Origin: JAADJA01 sp963840975
GTDB taxonomy: Bacteria > Bacteroidota > Bacteroidia > Bacteroidales > JAADJA01
NCBI GenBank assembly: GCA_963840975.1
Contig: CAWJBC010000006.1
Location: 62,001-126,000 of the forward strand
Direction of reading: 5' to 3'
DNA length: 64,000 bases
Made by a program: the position numbers and the translations under genes. Shown here piece by piece: positions 44,487 to 53,718 of this stretch. The notes under the pieces are model-generated. The model searched no databases, was not told the DNA's origin, and was given only the letters and a program-made list of their open reading frames with translations. Every line of letters starts with the position of its first letter. Within the stretch, counting starts at the first letter, position 1.

Positions 44487-45581
44487 TCAAATATTTGCCG
44501 TTATCTTCTGCACCAGCTTCGATTGGTTAAAGAATTGTTTTGCAATGATCCTGAGCACCGTATAGCCGGGTATCGCCAAAATCATTCCGGGTATTCCTGC
44601 CAGACTGCCCGCCATTAGGATCACAAGAAATATTTCTATGGGATGCGCCTTTACACTGGTTGAATAAATGAATGGCTGAAGGATCATATTATCAATTAAA
44701 TTGGCGACAGCAAAGGTTCCAAGAATGATAAAGGTGATGGGAACAATATCAGCATATTGTTCAAGACTCAGGTTACTTGTAACTCCAATTAAAACCCCGA
44801 TGGTGGCTCCGATGATGGGTCCAACATAAGGAACTACATTTAACAAACCTCCCAGAAATCCGATGAGCAAAGCGCTTTCAACGCCAAAAAAAGTCAGCCC
44901 CAGAGTAATCAGGGTCATCATTGAAAGCAGTTCAATACTTAATCCTACAAAATACCTCGAAAGCAGACGGCGCGTATCGCTCATGATGATTGCAGCTTTT
45001 TCTTCAAATTTAACAGGGACAAACAACATGATGCCGTCATAAAAAAGATGATCGTCGCGAAGAAAGAAGAATGTCATGAAGATAACTGAAAAAACACCGA
45101 TAAACAATGAACCGGCAAATCCAACCACATTTCCGAATATGCTTTTCACTGATGTCATATTGATAAGCGACTCTAACTCCGACGAGATCATGCTCTCAAG
45201 GGTTTGATCATTTTCAAGAATATTGTAACGCAGAAGTTGTTGCTCAAAATCAGCCAAAGGTTTTTGAAGTTGTGCACCCAGGTACTGAAAATCAATGCTC
45301 GTGATCACCTGCGCCTGACGGTTGATAATGGGTACAAAAATAATAAACAGCGTGGTCAGCACCATCACCATAACGATGAGCACCATTATAGCGCTGAGTG
45401 TGTGCGGCATCTTGAATTTTTTGAAGCGTATTTTATCGAACAGCCTTACCAGCGGTTGCCCGATAAATGAAAGCACACCTGCAACCAGCACATAAACCAA
45501 AATATCGGAAAAATACCATGCGAGGTAAAGACCAACTAACGTGACAACGATCCCGCTAATGTATTTGAGGGTCAGATTCAT
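44487..45581 (-). CDS. AI-2E family transporter (permease-like)
   Basis: The 364-residue polytopic membrane protein has about eight helices in the AI-2E/PerM pattern: an N-terminal pair (IVVTLVGLYLAWYFSDILVYVLVAGVLSFIGQPLV), a long periplasmic segment (about 80-150), and the conserved LLIGFLGGLLNVVPYVGPIIGATIGVLIG and LAGIPGMILAIPGYTVLRII blocks. Members include the TqsA autoinducer-2 exporter and sodium/proton exchangers; the substrate is not predictable. A TACATTTG -7 box is 15 bases upstream. Confidence 0.9.
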   Translation of the reverse strand: MNLTLKYISGIVVTLVGLYLAWYFSDILVYVLVAGVLSFIGQPLVRLFDKIRFKKFKMPHTLSAIMVLIVMVMVLTTLFIIFVPIINRQAQVITSIDFQYLGAQLQKPLADFEQQLLRYNILENDQTLESMISSELESLINMTSVKSIFGNVVGFAGSLFIGVFSVIFMTFFFLRDDHLFYDGIMLFVPVKFEEKAAIIMSDTRRLLSRYFVGLSIELLSMMTLITLGLTFFGVESALLIGFLGGLLNVVPYVGPIIGATIGVLIGVTSNLSLEQYADIVPITFIILGTFAVANLIDNMILQPFIYSTSVKAHPIEIFLVILMAGSLAGIPGMILAIPGYTVLRIIAKQFFNQSKLVQKITANI

Positions 45582-45596
45582 TTTTTACAGTTTATG

Positions 45597-45604
45597 CAAA
45601 TGTA
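45597..45604 (-). promoter_or_regulatory. Predicted -7 box (TACATTTG) for the AI-2E transporter gene
   Basis: The minus strand matches TAnnTTTG 15 bases before the ATG, giving a very short leader. Confidence 0.4.
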
Positions 45605-45719
45605 GAAATTATTTGAAGACAATTGATTTGGCTAAATAATGACAAAAGGAAAATGGAAAAAATTCAATGTAAAAAGTCAATGAGAAAAAGCAACAGCTAT
45701 TGGCTGAATGAACTGTATC

Positions 45720-48212
45720 CTATTGAAACCTTGTCAATGCGAATTTCAATGTGAATTTTACCGCTAAATTATCCCAGCCGTTTGGTAAAGTATAGGGACC
45801 ATAGCGGTAATAAAATGCCAGACCAAGTGTATACAATTTCAGATTCAGCAATTTGTTGAACTGTAAGCCCGATTCGTAATAACCCTTTTCAAGGGTTTTG
45901 TAATCCACATTGATATGACTGTTTTTGTAATCGAGGTTGCCGAAAGCGATATTGGTAGCTAAAGCAAGTTGAGGCTTGAATTTTTTACCCTTATACAACA
46001 AACTCTCGAAATTATGAGTGAAATACAAGGCTGCGTATTTGCTCGACAGAAACTCATTCATCCGCATGGTGGCAAAGCTGTTTTCGGCAAAGATGGTGAA
46101 CACACGGTAAGCGCCATGCCCGTTGTAAAGATTGGTATAGGGAATGTCGGCATCAATATAACCGGCAGTAAGTTTAAGCGAAGTTTCGCCCATGTATTTA
46201 ATGTAAAACGATTTCTCCACTTTCAGATCATAACGGTTGTAATCAAAATCACCATCGAGAAAGCCGCGAATGCCCCGTGTGTATTGAAACCACACAACCG
46301 GATAATCGGTTCCCATCGAAATTTTCTTCCTCAGGTTTTGAATGAATTTTTCGCCATAAGCATAGCGGAAACCAAAACGGGCTTCAGTAAAATCGAACTG
46401 ATCGAACAAAACTTTTATATTCTCATCACTCACCACATAGCGATACTCATCGGTAACTTCTTTATTGGATTTTGTCAAACCAAAATCAAATTTAAAAAAC
46501 TTCAAGCCCCTGAAACCCAATGAAACATCATAAAACTCATTCTTGTCCATTCTCTTTACCAGGAAATCCCTGAAATATTCAGGCTTAAAAAATCCCGGCT
46601 TATCATCAAAAAAAGAAATGCCCGATGTTTCCGAAACATCTTTCTGGTATTCCAGCGTCAATTCCAGTTCCCAGGGATAATAAATCATAACCCCAAGGTC
46701 GCCGCCATATTTGAAGGCTTTGTCCTTAAAGCCATACCTCCCGAACCCACCGATTTTAAAAACCTGCGAAACCCGCTCATTGGTATGTACTCCTGCACCA
46801 ATCGCAAATCCTTCGTAAGAGTTATACTTCAGAAACCGGTTGATGTCAAGGTCGAAATACCCCCAGGGAATTTTGCCCGTCATCAGGCTTTCAAATGTTT
46901 TTGCCATTCTGTCAAGATTGGCTTCCTTGCTGATGCTGTCAACAAAATCATAGGTATTAATCTCTTTTTGCGACAGCGAGTCAATCCTGTAATTCATCCA
47001 GTACTCAGGATCCCGGTGAGCGGCTTCGGGATTCACATCCACTACCACGCTGCCAAACTCCCGTTTCTTTAAATCCGGATTCAGCTCGATATTTTTTATA
47101 TAGCTCTTTCCAAAACCAAAAGGCAACCTGATCCAATTTGTATCCAGATTCTCGCCATCTCCCCCGGCACCTATTTCAAGGTTACTGGCTGAATCATTAA
47201 CATGAACATGGTTAAGGATGGCAACTGTATTCAACTGAACCGGGAACCATTGCTTGCCCTGGATAAATTCGTACATCTGCTCAATGCGCAGGCTGATCAT
47301 TCCCCGTTTGCCTGCCGGCTCGGCTATCACATTCTGTATCGCCCAGTTGTTGGTGTTGATGGATATAACCCCTTCCAACCCGTCGAAATTGGTATTTTTC
47401 TTTGGCTTGAACGATATCACAAAAATGCTGTCGTTCGTCCCCGAATAAAGCGTATCCTGGATCAGGAAAAAGTATTTATCCGTACTTCCATTGCTTATCG
47501 GGTTGATGTAAGTCTTTTCCGCCACAGTGATCCTTTCATTATAAAAAGTTGTGGACTGCATCTGCGAGATGAGGAAAACGAAAATAGGATCCTTGAACCC
47601 GGCAACTTTTGTTGCGATCACCTCTTCATGGTTTTTATCCGGATACAGAAATTTTCGCTCGCTCACCGTCTCCAGAATGAACAAATGATGCTTGTCAAAA
47701 AACTCACGCATTTCCTGGTCGGTAGTATCGGCAGTAAGCGAATCAAGCTCAGGTATTGAATCCAGTTCAAGCGTAAAGATCATTTTATCGTAAGAAGTGT
47801 AGGTAAATGCCGGCAGTTTCTCCGGGTCGTTATAATCGCGGTAGGCAACGGCATTTTTTATGATGCGGTGTGCAGGGTTCTCCGTCGGGAAAACCACAAC
47901 CTCCGGCAATTCGTACTCCACTTTTTTCAGTTTGATGATCAGGTTCTGGTTTTTGTCGGCAACTTCATATTTCAGCGATTCATACCCCACATAACTCAGT
48001 GTCAGCATTTCAATTTTACCGCCAGACCTGAACGAAAATTTACCGTCAATATCCGTGGTTCCGCCACCTGGTCCGTTGTTCACCACTATGTTCACAAACG
48101 GCAGGGCAACGCGCGACTCCGAATCAACCACCCTGCCAGATACTTCATAAACCTGTGCCCTGAGGGAAATACCTGCCAGCAAACTAAAACAAACCGCAAT
48201 TATGAACCTCAT
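45720..48212 (-). CDS. DUF5686 outer membrane protein with N-terminal carboxypeptidase-regulatory-like domain
   Basis: The 830-residue protein has a signal peptide (1-20, ending RAQ), a CarboxypepD_reg-like beta domain (about 22-100: YEVSGRVVDSESRVALPFVNIVVNNGPGGGTTDIDGKFSF) and a long DUF5686 region ending in an aromatic, barrel-like C-terminus. This is the domain order of TonB-dependent-receptor-like proteins without a plug, found widely in Bacteroidota and of unknown function. ATG 48212 is chosen over a TTG one codon earlier. A TAAATTTG -7 box is 23 bases upstream. Confidence 0.9.
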   Translation of the reverse strand: MRFIIAVCFSLLAGISLRAQVYEVSGRVVDSESRVALPFVNIVVNNGPGGGTTDIDGKFSFRSGGKIEMLTLSYVGYESLKYEVADKNQNLIIKLKKVEYELPEVVVFPTENPAHRIIKNAVAYRDYNDPEKLPAFTYTSYDKMIFTLELDSIPELDSLTADTTDQEMREFFDKHHLFILETVSERKFLYPDKNHEEVIATKVAGFKDPIFVFLISQMQSTTFYNERITVAEKTYINPISNGSTDKYFFLIQDTLYSGTNDSIFVISFKPKKNTNFDGLEGVISINTNNWAIQNVIAEPAGKRGMISLRIEQMYEFIQGKQWFPVQLNTVAILNHVHVNDSASNLEIGAGGDGENLDTNWIRLPFGFGKSYIKNIELNPDLKKREFGSVVVDVNPEAAHRDPEYWMNYRIDSLSQKEINTYDFVDSISKEANLDRMAKTFESLMTGKIPWGYFDLDINRFLKYNSYEGFAIGAGVHTNERVSQVFKIGGFGRYGFKDKAFKYGGDLGVMIYYPWELELTLEYQKDVSETSGISFFDDKPGFFKPEYFRDFLVKRMDKNEFYDVSLGFRGLKFFKFDFGLTKSNKEVTDEYRYVVSDENIKVLFDQFDFTEARFGFRYAYGEKFIQNLRKKISMGTDYPVVWFQYTRGIRGFLDGDFDYNRYDLKVEKSFYIKYMGETSLKLTAGYIDADIPYTNLYNGHGAYRVFTIFAENSFATMRMNEFLSSKYAALYFTHNFESLLYKGKKFKPQLALATNIAFGNLDYKNSHINVDYKTLEKGYYESGLQFNKLLNLKLYTLGLAFYYRYGPYTLPNGWDNLAVKFTLKFALTRFQ

Positions 48213-48234
48213 CAATGTCCTTTTAAGGAGAAAG

Positions 48235-48242
48235 CAAATTTA
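48235..48242 (-). promoter_or_regulatory. Predicted -7 box (TAAATTTG) for the DUF5686 gene
   Basis: The minus strand matches TAnnTTTG 23 bases before the ATG. Confidence 0.4.
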
Positions 48243-48427
48243 TAACAATTAAAGGTTGTGGCAGCTTTAATTATTGTTAAAGTACCGGGATTGACTAAAT
48301 TGACTAAAATGCTAAATGTTGAATGTTAAATTATGAATGATGAATTTAAAATTCCAAAATCAAAATTCCAAAAGCCAAAGGCTAACGGCCAAAAGCCTAT
48401 TCAAAATTAATAATTTATCATTCAAAA

Positions 48428-49579
48428 TTACTCAATCACCAGCTTTGTTCCTGTGCGGCTTTCGCTGGTAATGACTTCTAGGAAGTAAATCCCCGGTGTT
48501 AGCGTTGAAACATCAACCGTGTTGTCTACCGGCACAGCCAACAGCACCTTTTGCCCGAGGTAATTGTAGATGATGGCCTCTTCTATTGGGATACCTTCTT
48601 TTATATTAATCGTGATGAAGGAGGTGGCGGGGTTGGGGAAAATTGAAAGCCCTTCAATAGCGGGATTTTCTTCTATTGATGTAAGGCAGGCTGCTTCTAC
48701 CTCTTCCAGGCCGTTGCAGCCGGGGGCGTTGTCATGGATTTCAATATTTCCATTTGGAACAGCAAGATACTGGCATATACTGTAGACATCGCATTCTTCA
48801 AGATTTGAATTACTATAAATGTACAGGTCGGTTAGGGAATTGGCTTGGAGACTACCCAGCCCTGTAAGACTGATCAGGGCTTCATTATATATAATGTAAA
48901 GACCACCACCGATGAAAGTCAATCCATCTAGCCCAGTAAGTGTAGTCAAAGCTGGATTACCCGTCCCGTTAGATCCGATTGCAAGGGAGCCGCCGATGGA
49001 AGTCAATCCTTCTAGTCCTGTAAGGTTGATAAGGGACGAATTTCCCGAAATTATAAGATGACCTCCAATGGAAGTCAATCCATTAAGCCCTGAAAGCGTC
49101 GTCAGACTTGGATTACCTGTTACATAGCTTCCAATTCTAAGATTATCCCCGATGGTAGTCAATTTTTCCAAACCCTCAAGGCTGGTCAATTCGATATTTG
49201 TAAAAAATTGGAAATCTGACCCAATGGAAGTCAAATTTTCCAAGCCAATAAAACTTGTCAAGCCATTATTATGTTTTATTAAAAAATCATTCTCAATGGA
49301 AATCAGATTTTCCAATCCTGTAAGATTGGACAATGAAGTATTATCTATTACTAGACTATCCCACATGTATGTTATGACATTCAGTCCATATAAATTTGTA
49401 ATGTTGTTTCCATATACAAAAACAAACCCCTCAATCTCAGTACATCCCGGATAATTCAGCTGGAAATTATCAATCTGTTCCTGCGTTGTGAAGTTTATCC
49501 CCTCCGGTAAGCAACCCTGCGAAAAAACCATGCTTTGGCTGATGGCAATAAGGGAAAGTATAAGAATCAGCTTTTTCAT
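48428..49579 (-). CDS. Secreted leucine-rich-repeat-like protein with T9SS type A sorting domain
   Basis: The 383-residue protein has a signal peptide (1-20), an N-terminal CLPEGINFTTQEQIDNFQ motif, and about eight repeats of the pattern LTGLEGLTSIGGSLAIGSN spaced near 24-28 residues (about 55-265), resembling bacterial L-domain or leucine-rich solenoids. A C-terminal domain of about 75 residues (LSIFPNPATSFITINIKE ... YNYLGQKVL ... LTPGIYFLEV ... GTKLVIE) is a type A sorting signal for T9SS. It is probably surface-attached, perhaps for binding. It is a paralogue of the protein at 57992-59485. Confidence 0.88.
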   Translation of the reverse strand: MKKLILILSLIAISQSMVFSQGCLPEGINFTTQEQIDNFQLNYPGCTEIEGFVFVYGNNITNLYGLNVITYMWDSLVIDNTSLSNLTGLENLISIENDFLIKHNNGLTSFIGLENLTSIGSDFQFFTNIELTSLEGLEKLTTIGDNLRIGSYVTGNPSLTTLSGLNGLTSIGGHLIISGNSSLINLTGLEGLTSIGGSLAIGSNGTGNPALTTLTGLDGLTFIGGGLYIIYNEALISLTGLGSLQANSLTDLYIYSNSNLEECDVYSICQYLAVPNGNIEIHDNAPGCNGLEEVEAACLTSIEENPAIEGLSIFPNPATSFITINIKEGIPIEEAIIYNYLGQKVLLAVPVDNTVDVSTLTPGIYFLEVITSESRTGTKLVIE

Positions 49580-49634
49580 AATAAGATTATTTTAAGGTTA
49601 TGATATTTTTCCATCTGGCATTTTATCTTTCAGG

Positions 49635-49642
49635 CAAATATA
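49635..49642 (-). promoter_or_regulatory. Predicted -7 box (TATATTTG) for the T9SS repeat protein gene
   Basis: The minus strand matches TAnnTTTG 56 bases before the ATG at 49579. Confidence 0.4.
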
Positions 49643-49670
49643 CATATTAATTTTCATGCTGAAAAACAAG

Positions 49671-49702
49671 CAAAAAAAAATCCCCCGCACCGGCGGAGGA
49701 TT
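49671..49702 (-). terminator. Rho-independent terminator of rpsA
   Basis: AATCCTCCGC and GCGGGGGATT (one mismatch) form a 10-bp stem on the minus strand, followed by nine T. It lies about 25 bases after the rpsA stop. Confidence 0.85.
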
Positions 49703-49725
49703 CCTTGATTGTATAAATGACAGGA

Positions 49726-51813
49726 CTATTTGCCCTCTTCATCTGTTTTCGCCTCTTCTTCTTCGGGAGCTTCTTCTTTTTTAGCCGTCTCCTTTTTAGC
49801 AGAGGTTTTCTTCGTTTTCGACATTTTCTCTAACTTCTCTCTCGCTTCCTGCTCCATGTCCGATTTTAGTTCTGCCAGCGCTGAAATATCACCAAGGGTC
49901 GTCTTTTCCACGTTGTCCTTGATCTTCTTCACCGCCCTGCGGGTTGAGCTTTCTTCCTTGTTAGCCTTTGCATCCGTCTGCGCTTTTTCGGCAGCCTGAG
50001 CATCCTGGTAAACCTTTGAATGTGAAAGAATGATCTTTTTATTCTCTTTCGAAAACTCAATCACCTTAAAGTCCAAAGTCTCATCCATCTTCACCTGGCT
50101 GTTGTCCTCTTTTGAAAGATGACGTTTCGGAACAAATCCTTCTACGCCGTAAGGCAGAGCAGCTACAGCGCCCTTATCATTGATCTCGATAATGGTTCCC
50201 TGGTGAACGGAATCATTAGCGAATACCGACTCGAATACATCCCATGGATTTTCTTCTAATTGTTTGTGTCCGAGGCTCAGTCTTCTGTTTTCTTCATCCA
50301 CATCCAGAACCACTACATCAATATTTTCACCAATCTTGGTAAATTCAGCCGGATGCTTGATCTTCTTCGACCATGAAAGGTCCGAAATATGGATCAGTCC
50401 GTCAACACCTTCTTCCAGCTCAACAAAAATACCGAAGTTGGTGAAGTTACGAACGATAGAACTATGTTTTGAATTGATTGGATAGCGATCTTTAATGTTT
50501 GACCATGGATCAGGGATCAGTTGCTTGATACCAAGCGACATCTTCCTCTCCTCACGATCCAGCGTAAGGATAACGGCTTCGATTTCATCTCCCACTTTCA
50601 GGAAATCCTGTGCTGTTCGCAGATGCTGCGACCATGACATTTCCGAAACGTGGATCAGACCTTCAACGCCCTGAGCTATTTCGATAAATGCACCGTAATC
50701 GGCAATCACAACCACTTTTCCTTTCACCTTGTCACCAATCTTTAGGTTGGTATCAAGCGCTTCCCATGGATGCGGTGTAAGCTGTTTCAGGCCAAGTGCG
50801 ATCCGTTTCTTGTTATCATCAAAATCAAGAATAACAACCTTGATCTTCTGGTCAAGTTCAACCACTTCTTCAGGATGGTTGATCCTTCCCCATGAAAGGT
50901 CGGTAATATGAACCAATCCATCAACACCACCGAGGTCAATAAATACACCATAGGAAGTGATATTTTTAACAGTACCTTCAAGTACCTGTCCTTTTTCGAG
51001 TTTTGAAATGATCTCAATTTTTTGAGCTTCCAGTTCATCCTCAATCAGAGCCTTGTGTGATACCACAACATTTTTGAACTCATGGTTGATTTTCACCACC
51101 TTGAATTCCATTGTTTTGTCAACATAAATGTCGTAATCGCGAATGGGTTTCACATCAATCTGTGATCCCGGCAGGAATGACTCAATTCCGAAAACATCTA
51201 CAATCAGACCACCTTTGGTCCTGCATTTCACATAACCGGTGATGATCTCTTGTTTGTCGTAAGCTTCATTGATTCTTTCCCACGAACGCAATACTCTTGC
51301 TTTCTTGTGCGAAAGGATCAACTGTCCGGTAGTGTCTTCCTGGTTCTCAACATAAACTTCGATCTTATCACCCACTTTCAAATCAGTCTTGTAACGTAGT
51401 TCGTTAAGCGGAATGATACCATCCGATTTGAAGCCAATATTTACAACCACTTCGCGGCTGTTTTTAGCAACCACTGTTCCATCAAGCACTTCATGATCGT
51501 TGATAGACTTTAGTGTGTTATTGTAAATATCTTCCAGCTTAGCCCGCTCATTACCTGAATATTGCTCGTACTTTTTACCAATAGAATTCCAGTCAATCTC
51601 AGGGGGTTCATTTGTCTGGACAGATTCTGCCGCTGGTGCAGCTTCTTCTTTGGCTTTTACCGTTCTGGTTTTTTTGGGAGCTTCTGGTTTTTCTTCAACT
51701 ACCTCGGGCTCTTCTGATTTTTCTTCGGCAACAAATTCTGTTGCTTCAGCTTGTACCTCGGCAACTTCTTCGGTTCCCTCCGGCATTGTGTTGTCTTTAA
51801 TTTCTTCTGACAT
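49726..51813 (-). CDS. rpsA: Small ribosomal subunit protein bS1
   Basis: The 695-residue protein has an acidic low-complexity N-terminus (about 1-75), six S1 RNA-binding repeats (about 110-620; clear copies include GTVKNITSYGVFIDLGGVDGLVHITDLSW and IVRNFTNFGIFVELEEGVDGLIHISDLSW) and a Lys/Glu-rich C-terminal tail. It is longer than the Escherichia coli protein (557) because of both tails. In Bacteroidota, where Shine-Dalgarno sequences are rare, S1 is thought to matter strongly for mRNA recruitment. Monocistronic, with its own promoter box and terminator. Confidence 0.97.
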   Translation of the reverse strand: MSEEIKDNTMPEGTEEVAEVQAEATEFVAEEKSEEPEVVEEKPEAPKKTRTVKAKEEAAPAAESVQTNEPPEIDWNSIGKKYEQYSGNERAKLEDIYNNTLKSINDHEVLDGTVVAKNSREVVVNIGFKSDGIIPLNELRYKTDLKVGDKIEVYVENQEDTTGQLILSHKKARVLRSWERINEAYDKQEIITGYVKCRTKGGLIVDVFGIESFLPGSQIDVKPIRDYDIYVDKTMEFKVVKINHEFKNVVVSHKALIEDELEAQKIEIISKLEKGQVLEGTVKNITSYGVFIDLGGVDGLVHITDLSWGRINHPEEVVELDQKIKVVILDFDDNKKRIALGLKQLTPHPWEALDTNLKIGDKVKGKVVVIADYGAFIEIAQGVEGLIHVSEMSWSQHLRTAQDFLKVGDEIEAVILTLDREERKMSLGIKQLIPDPWSNIKDRYPINSKHSSIVRNFTNFGIFVELEEGVDGLIHISDLSWSKKIKHPAEFTKIGENIDVVVLDVDEENRRLSLGHKQLEENPWDVFESVFANDSVHQGTIIEINDKGAVAALPYGVEGFVPKRHLSKEDNSQVKMDETLDFKVIEFSKENKKIILSHSKVYQDAQAAEKAQTDAKANKEESSTRRAVKKIKDNVEKTTLGDISALAELKSDMEQEAREKLEKMSKTKKTSAKKETAKKEEAPEEEEAKTDEEGK

Positions 51814-51918
51814 TCATTAAAACTTTGTATTCCGAATCGTCAGGATTCCTCCCCGATTAACAGGATTTCACTGAAAACTGCGGAAAGAGTTAAACAATAC
51901 TTTTTAAAATCGGGGCGG

Positions 51919-51926
51919 CAAAAGTA
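51919..51926 (-). promoter_or_regulatory. Predicted -7 box (TACTTTTG) for rpsA
   Basis: The minus strand carries TACTTTTG, identical to the -7 box of the rplM operon, about 105 bases before the rpsA ATG. No good -33 TTTG at normal spacing. The long leader could carry regulation by S1 itself. Confidence 0.5.
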
Positions 51927-52085
51927 CCGTTTTTTTTGACATTAACCATATCTTTGCAAAAAAATTTACTTAATCAGGGTCGTGAAATATGTTACCCAAT
52001 AAGCGTTTTTTAATATTTGGAATCATGGCTACGATCTTTTCGTGCAGGCTTTTACCCTTAACTTTTAACAATTAACAGCAAAAAC

Positions 52086-53183
52086 ATGGCACTCAAATGC
52101 GGCATCATCGGAATAACCAATATTGGCAAAACAACAATATTCAATTGTATCTCAAGAACCAAAGCGGAAACAAGCAATTTTGCTTTCAGCGCATCTAAAA
52201 GTAATTTAGGAGTTGTGGATGTGCCTGACGAAAGGCTTTCGCGAATATCAAAAATGGTGAACCCTGCCAAGATCACTCCTGCAACGGTTGAGATTGTTGA
52301 TATTCCCGGTCTGGCTAAAGGAGCCAGCCAGGGAGAAGGGATCGGTAATAAATTTCTCGATGATATTCAAAGGACAGATGCCATTATCCATGTGCTCCGG
52401 TGCTTCGACGACTTAAACCTTCCGCATATCGAAGGGTCGGTGAACCCGGTCAGGGATATGGAAATTGTAGATTTGGAATTGCAGGTGAAGGACCTTGAGA
52501 TGGTGGAACGAAAAATCATCCGCATGGAAAAGGCTGCAAAATCAGGCGAAAAAGAGCCACTCAAGGTAATTGAGATATTGAAAAAATACAAGGCGCACTT
52601 CGAAAATTTTCAGAACGCCAGGACAATTGAATTGAGCGATCACGAAAGAGAAGCTGTTGGCGATTTATTTCTGCTGACCGATAAACCGGTGCTTTATGTT
52701 TGCAATGTGGACGAAAAGTCAGCCCTTACGGGAAATAAATATGTTGAACAGGTGAAGGAAGCATTGAAAGGACAAAGAACAGAAGTGCTTACTGTTGCCG
52801 GATTGCTTGAATCGGAAATTGCCGAACTGGAATCGGAAGAAGACAGGCTGGCTTTTTTACAGGATTCGGGTTTATCTGAACCAAGTGTTAACAAAATGAT
52901 ATTATCGGCTTATCGCCTGTTGAACCTCGAAGTTTTTTTCACTGAAGGACCGAAAGAAGTCCGTGCATGGACCATTAAAAAAGGGATGAATGCGAAGCAG
53001 TCTGCTGGCGTAATCCACAGCGACCTTGAACGGGGATTCATCCGTGCTGAGGTTATTAAATACAACGATTTTATCAAATACGGTTCCGAACATGCGGTTA
53101 AAGAGGCCGGCAAAATGAAGCTTGAAGGAAAAGACTACATAGTTGAAGACGGGGATATGATGTTCATAAGATTTAATGTTTGA
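52086..53183 (+). CDS. ychF: Redox-regulated ATPase YchF (OLA1 family)
   Basis: The 365-residue TRAFAC-class protein has G1 GITNIGKTT (about 9-17), G3 DIPGLAKGASQGEGIGNKFL, and the family-specific NVDE-type G4 (YVCNVDEKSA) that favours ATP over GTP. A helical hairpin (about 130-190) and a C-terminal TGS domain (FFTEGPKEVRAWTIKKGMNAKQSAGVIHSDLERGFIRAEV) complete the fold. It binds ribosomes and is linked to stress responses. Divergent from rpsA with a 272-base gap. Confidence 0.97.
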   Translation: MALKCGIIGITNIGKTTIFNCISRTKAETSNFAFSASKSNLGVVDVPDERLSRISKMVNPAKITPATVEIVDIPGLAKGASQGEGIGNKFLDDIQRTDAIIHVLRCFDDLNLPHIEGSVNPVRDMEIVDLELQVKDLEMVERKIIRMEKAAKSGEKEPLKVIEILKKYKAHFENFQNARTIELSDHEREAVGDLFLLTDKPVLYVCNVDEKSALTGNKYVEQVKEALKGQRTEVLTVAGLLESEIAELESEEDRLAFLQDSGLSEPSVNKMILSAYRLLNLEVFFTEGPKEVRAWTIKKGMNAKQSAGVIHSDLERGFIRAEVIKYNDFIKYGSEHAVKEAGKMKLEGKDYIVEDGDMMFIRFNV

Positions 53184-53185
53184 TA

Positions 53186-53460
53186 GTCCTTAGTTTTCAC
53201 GAACGCAGTGAAGTGAAAAGTTAGGACTATCAAATCCCGACAGCGAAGCGACAGGCGGGATCAGTCCTTAGTTTTCACGAACGCAGTGAAGTGAAAAGTT
53301 AGGACTATCAAATCCCGACAGCGAAGCGACAGGCGGGATCAGTCCTTAGTTTTCACGAACGCAGTGAAGTGAAAAGTTAGGAATATCAAATCCCGACAGC
53401 GAAGCGACAGGCGGGATCAGTCCTTAGTTTTCACGAACGCAGTGAAGTGAAAAGTTAGGA
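53186..53460 (+). repeat. Tandem array of a 78-bp unit (about 3.5 copies)
   Basis: Copies begin at 53186, 53264, 53342 and 53420 (exact 78-base steps) with almost no variation; the last is cut after 41 bases. Each unit has two parts: an imperfect hairpin (TCCTTAGTTTTCAC against GTGAAAAGTTAGGA) and a TCCCG...CGGGA bracket enclosing GACAGCGAAGCGACAG, which reads the same backwards on one strand (mirror repeat). It follows ychF by 2 bases. No spacers, so not CRISPR. Confidence 0.92.
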
Positions 53461-53471
53461 AAAAGTATCAT

Positions 53472-53668
53472 TATTGTCCGATGAAAATGAAATAATAGGC
53501 TTGAGATTCTTCACTTCACTTCGTTCCGTTCAGAATGACAAAGTGTTGTATTTTAGGAAGGGGCTTGCAGGCGGCTGAGCCGCCTGCAAGCCCCTTCCCC
53601 AAAAACTTCTGCAACGTCATTGTCATTCAGAGCATTCGCGAAGAATCTCTCAATTTAATCGGACAACA
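53472..53668. repeat. Nested inverted-repeat element (MITE/REP-like) with a perfect 21-bp-arm palindrome
   Basis: Outer arms TTGTCCGAT (53473-53481) and ATCGGACAA (53659-53667) enclose GAGATTCTTC...TTCAGAATGACA (53503-53540) paired with TGTCATTCAGAG...GAAGAATCTC (53621-53649). At the centre, 53556-53576 and 53578-53598 are perfect 21-base inverted arms around one base. No coding sequence is present. Elements with GAGATTCTTC/AATGACA ends are widespread in Bacteroidota intergenic DNA. Confidence 0.8.
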
Positions 53669-53718
53669 GTGAAAAAGTATAATACGGCTGAATTAAAAGA
53701 AAATGGAACAGGAATTTT

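Noticed and set aside
48213..48427. Gene or functional RNA between the DUF5686 gene and the T9SS repeat protein
   Set aside because: The stretch is low-complexity AAAATTCCAAAA-type sequence with stops in all frames; only a -7 box near 48235 is supported.
53186..53460. Possible CRISPR array
   Set aside because: The 78-bp units are contiguous with no unique spacers, and no cas genes are present.
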